Source: Chloroflexota bacterium
GTDB lineage: Bacteria; Chloroflexota; Anaerolineae; UBA4142; SHND01
Length of the DNA: 46,974 nt
Direction: 5' to 3'
Assembly: GCA_016209205.1 (NCBI GenBank)
Contig: JACQWQ010000202.1
Coordinates: forward strand, 1-46,974
Below, one piece after another: positions 45,522-46,974 of this stretch. Made by a program: the position numbers and the translations under genes. Each line of letters starts with the position of its first letter. The first letter of the stretch is position 1. The notes below the pieces were generated by a model that was given only the letters and a program-made list of their open reading frames with translations, did no database searches and was not told where the DNA came from.

Positions 45522-46974
45522 TCACTTGATCCCTTCCAACTGCTCTTGCAGTTTCGCAATCCGTTCGCGCGTCGCGTTCAAGCGGTCGCGTTCGCGCTGC
45601 ACCACATCGGCGGGCGCTTTGGTGGCGAAATCGCCGTTGAGTTTCGCTTGCAGACGTTCTGTGTCTGCACGCGCTTTGTCGAGTTCGGTGGAAAGACGCT
45701 TCTTTTCTTTTTCCAAATCCAACATGCCCGCGAGCGGCAGATAGAGTTGAATGCCCGAATCGAGGATTGTGGAAAATGCTTGTTCGGGTTTCGCGTCTAC
45801 TTGCGCGACAATTTGCAATCGCGCGGCATCGAGGCGCGCGAGCGATGCGAGAACGGCGCGCTGCGATTCAAACGACGCGGTGTGTTCGCCTGCCGCAATG
45901 ATTGCCGCAATGCGCTTTGCGGGTTCCACGTTGAATTCCGAACGCGCGTTGCGGATGGCGCGCACCGCGTCCATGATGCGCGCGAACGCGGCTTCGGCAT
46001 CAGGATTGGTCGCTTCGCCGCCGCGATTCCATTCCGCCACAATCAACGCCTCCTCCTCGTGCGGAAGGTGCTGCCAAATTTCTTCGGTCACGTACGGCAT
46101 GATCGGGTGCAAAAGACGCAGCGATTGGTCGAGCACGTGCACCAACACCGCACGCGTGTTTTGTTTCGCTTCATCGTCGCTGCCGTTCAACGTCACTTTC
46201 GACGCTTCGATGTACCAGTCGCAGTATTCGTCCCACAAGAAATGATAAATCTCTTGCGCGGCTTCGTTGAAACGATATTCGTCAAAGAGCGCGTTTACGC
46301 GAGTTACCAAACCGCGTTGGCGCGAGAGAATCCAGCGGTCGGGCAAACTCAAACATGATTCGTCAAACGTCAAGGCGCCGGTGTCCCCCAAGTTGGAAAT
46401 GACGAACCGCGCGGCGTTCCAGATTTTATTGCCAAAGTTGCGCGCGTCCGCGACTTTGTCCAAATTCATGCGCACGTCGTTGCCGGGTGAACTGCTGGTG
46501 ATGATGAAAAAGCGCAGCGCGTCTGCCGAATAATCTGCGATCACGTCGAGCGGATTGTCGCCGGGACGAAAATCGGACTTGGACATTTTGCTGCCGTCGG
46601 TGTGACGCATGATGCCGTGCAAATACACCGTGTCGAACGGAATGTCGTCCATCAACTCGATGCCCATCATGATCATGCGCGCCACCCAGAAAAACAAAAT
46701 GTCGTAACCGGTTTCGAGCACCGACGTCGGATAGAAATATCGCAAGTCAGGCGTGTCGTCGGGCCAGCCGAGCGTGGAAAAGGGCCACAGTCCTGATGAG
46801 AACCATGTGTCGAGCACATCGGGGTCTTGCTCTAATTTCACATCGTTGCCCAATTTCGCGCGCGCTTGCGCGTACGCTTCTTCTTCGGTGCGCGCACAAA
46901 ACATCGAACCGTCTTGCGCATACCACACAGGGATGCGGTGTCCCCACCACAACTGGCGCGAGATGCACCAATCG
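45522..46974 (-). CDS. valS: Valine-tRNA ligase, C-terminal part
   Basis: ValRS charges tRNA-Val and edits threonine. The frame runs off the right edge, so only about the last 484 residues are seen. They include [20 protein letters not shown], the KMSKS loop in [14 protein letters not shown], the anticodon-binding helices ([20 protein letters not shown]) and the C-terminal coiled coil ([20 protein letters not shown]). The final codons GIK and stop lie in a word repeat of the AAGTGAACAGG type. Confidence 0.97.
   Translation of the reverse strand, partial: DWCISRQLWWGHRIPVWYAQDGSMFCARTEEEAYAQARAKLGNDVKLEQDPDVLDTWFSSGLWPFSTLGWPDDTPDLRYFYPTSVLETGYDILFFWVARMIMMGIELMDDIPFDTVYLHGIMRHTDGSKMSKSDFRPGDNPLDVIADYSADALRFFIITSSSPGNDVRMNLDKVADARNFGNKIWNAARFVISNLGDTGALTFDESCLSLPDRWILSRQRGLVTRVNALFDEYRFNEAAQEIYHFLWDEYCDWYIEASKVTLNGSDDEAKQNTRAVLVHVLDQSLRLLHPIMPYVTEEIWQHLPHEEEALIVAEWNRGGEATNPDAEAAFARIMDAVRAIRNARSEFNVEPAKRIAAIIAAGEHTASFESQRAVLASLARLDAARLQIVAQVDAKPEQAFSTILDSGIQLYLPLAGMLDLEKEKKRLSTELDKARADTERLQAKLNGDFATKAPADVVQRERDRLNATRERIAKLQEQLEGIK

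Overview
The window looks like a chromosomal contig from an uncultured member of the Chloroflexota, probably Anaerolineae-like. This is inferred from gene content and style: a REC-GAF-GGDEF protein beside a tail-anchored TPR protein, a mevalonate kinase, an acyl-ACP thioesterase, tandem glutamate dehydrogenases, XisH/XisI pairs, very many small toxin-antitoxin (TA) modules, and low-complexity word repeats between genes. No 16S gene is present, so the placement is not proven. Base composition is moderately GC-rich and fairly even.

Layout. Positions 1-6083 are a minus-strand accessory block downstream of uvrA: a GHKL ATPase, xisH/xisI, a helical-repeat protein, a ParE-type TA pair, HNH endonuclease, DUF2283 and TumE/TumA genes. 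A second, slightly diverged copy of the uvrA 3' end lies inside it. uvrA itself (6116-9007) has a palindromic repeat inserted in its coding sequence and a LexA-like box upstream. From 9186 to 25742 the window is mostly housekeeping: an HD hydrolase, a tRNA relic with a truncated mobile gene, mevalonate kinase, a CNNM transporter, Nudix, surE, a degenerate REC-GAF-GGDEF regulator, a cold-shock gene with a long leader, an acyl-ACP thioesterase, an M1 peptidase lipoprotein, a DsbA-like thioredoxin, tRNA-Leu, a lipoprotein and rsmI. A large minisatellite (25738-26125) precedes a sugar-nucleotidyltransferase and an aminotransferase.

From 28724 to 36586 there is a second accessory block on the plus strand: HicBA, a decayed xisH with intact xisI, a chimeric NTPase fragment, BrnT/CopG, a spermidine-synthase-like membrane protein, RelE-type, YgiT, UPF0175/PIN and two VapBC-like modules, with two copies of a mobile palindromic element. 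The block runs into gatB and two glutamate dehydrogenase genes; the second of these has lost its catalytic residues. A three-tRNA cluster (Ser, Ser, Arg), a frameshifted PD-(D/E)XK nuclease gene with its partner, methyltransferases including rsmD and pcm, and the 3' part of valS close the window.

The most notable theme is repeated copying of host-gene 3' ends. The uvrA, aminotransferase and M1-peptidase genes each have a second copy of their 3' end downstream, and TA or accessory genes lie between the copies in the first two cases. At uvrA the copied segment also carries a TATAAT and a Shine-Dalgarno sequence placed directly before an antitoxin-like gene in both copies. A DUF2283 tail and a tRNA 3' half fit the same picture. 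No integrase or transposase gene was recognised.
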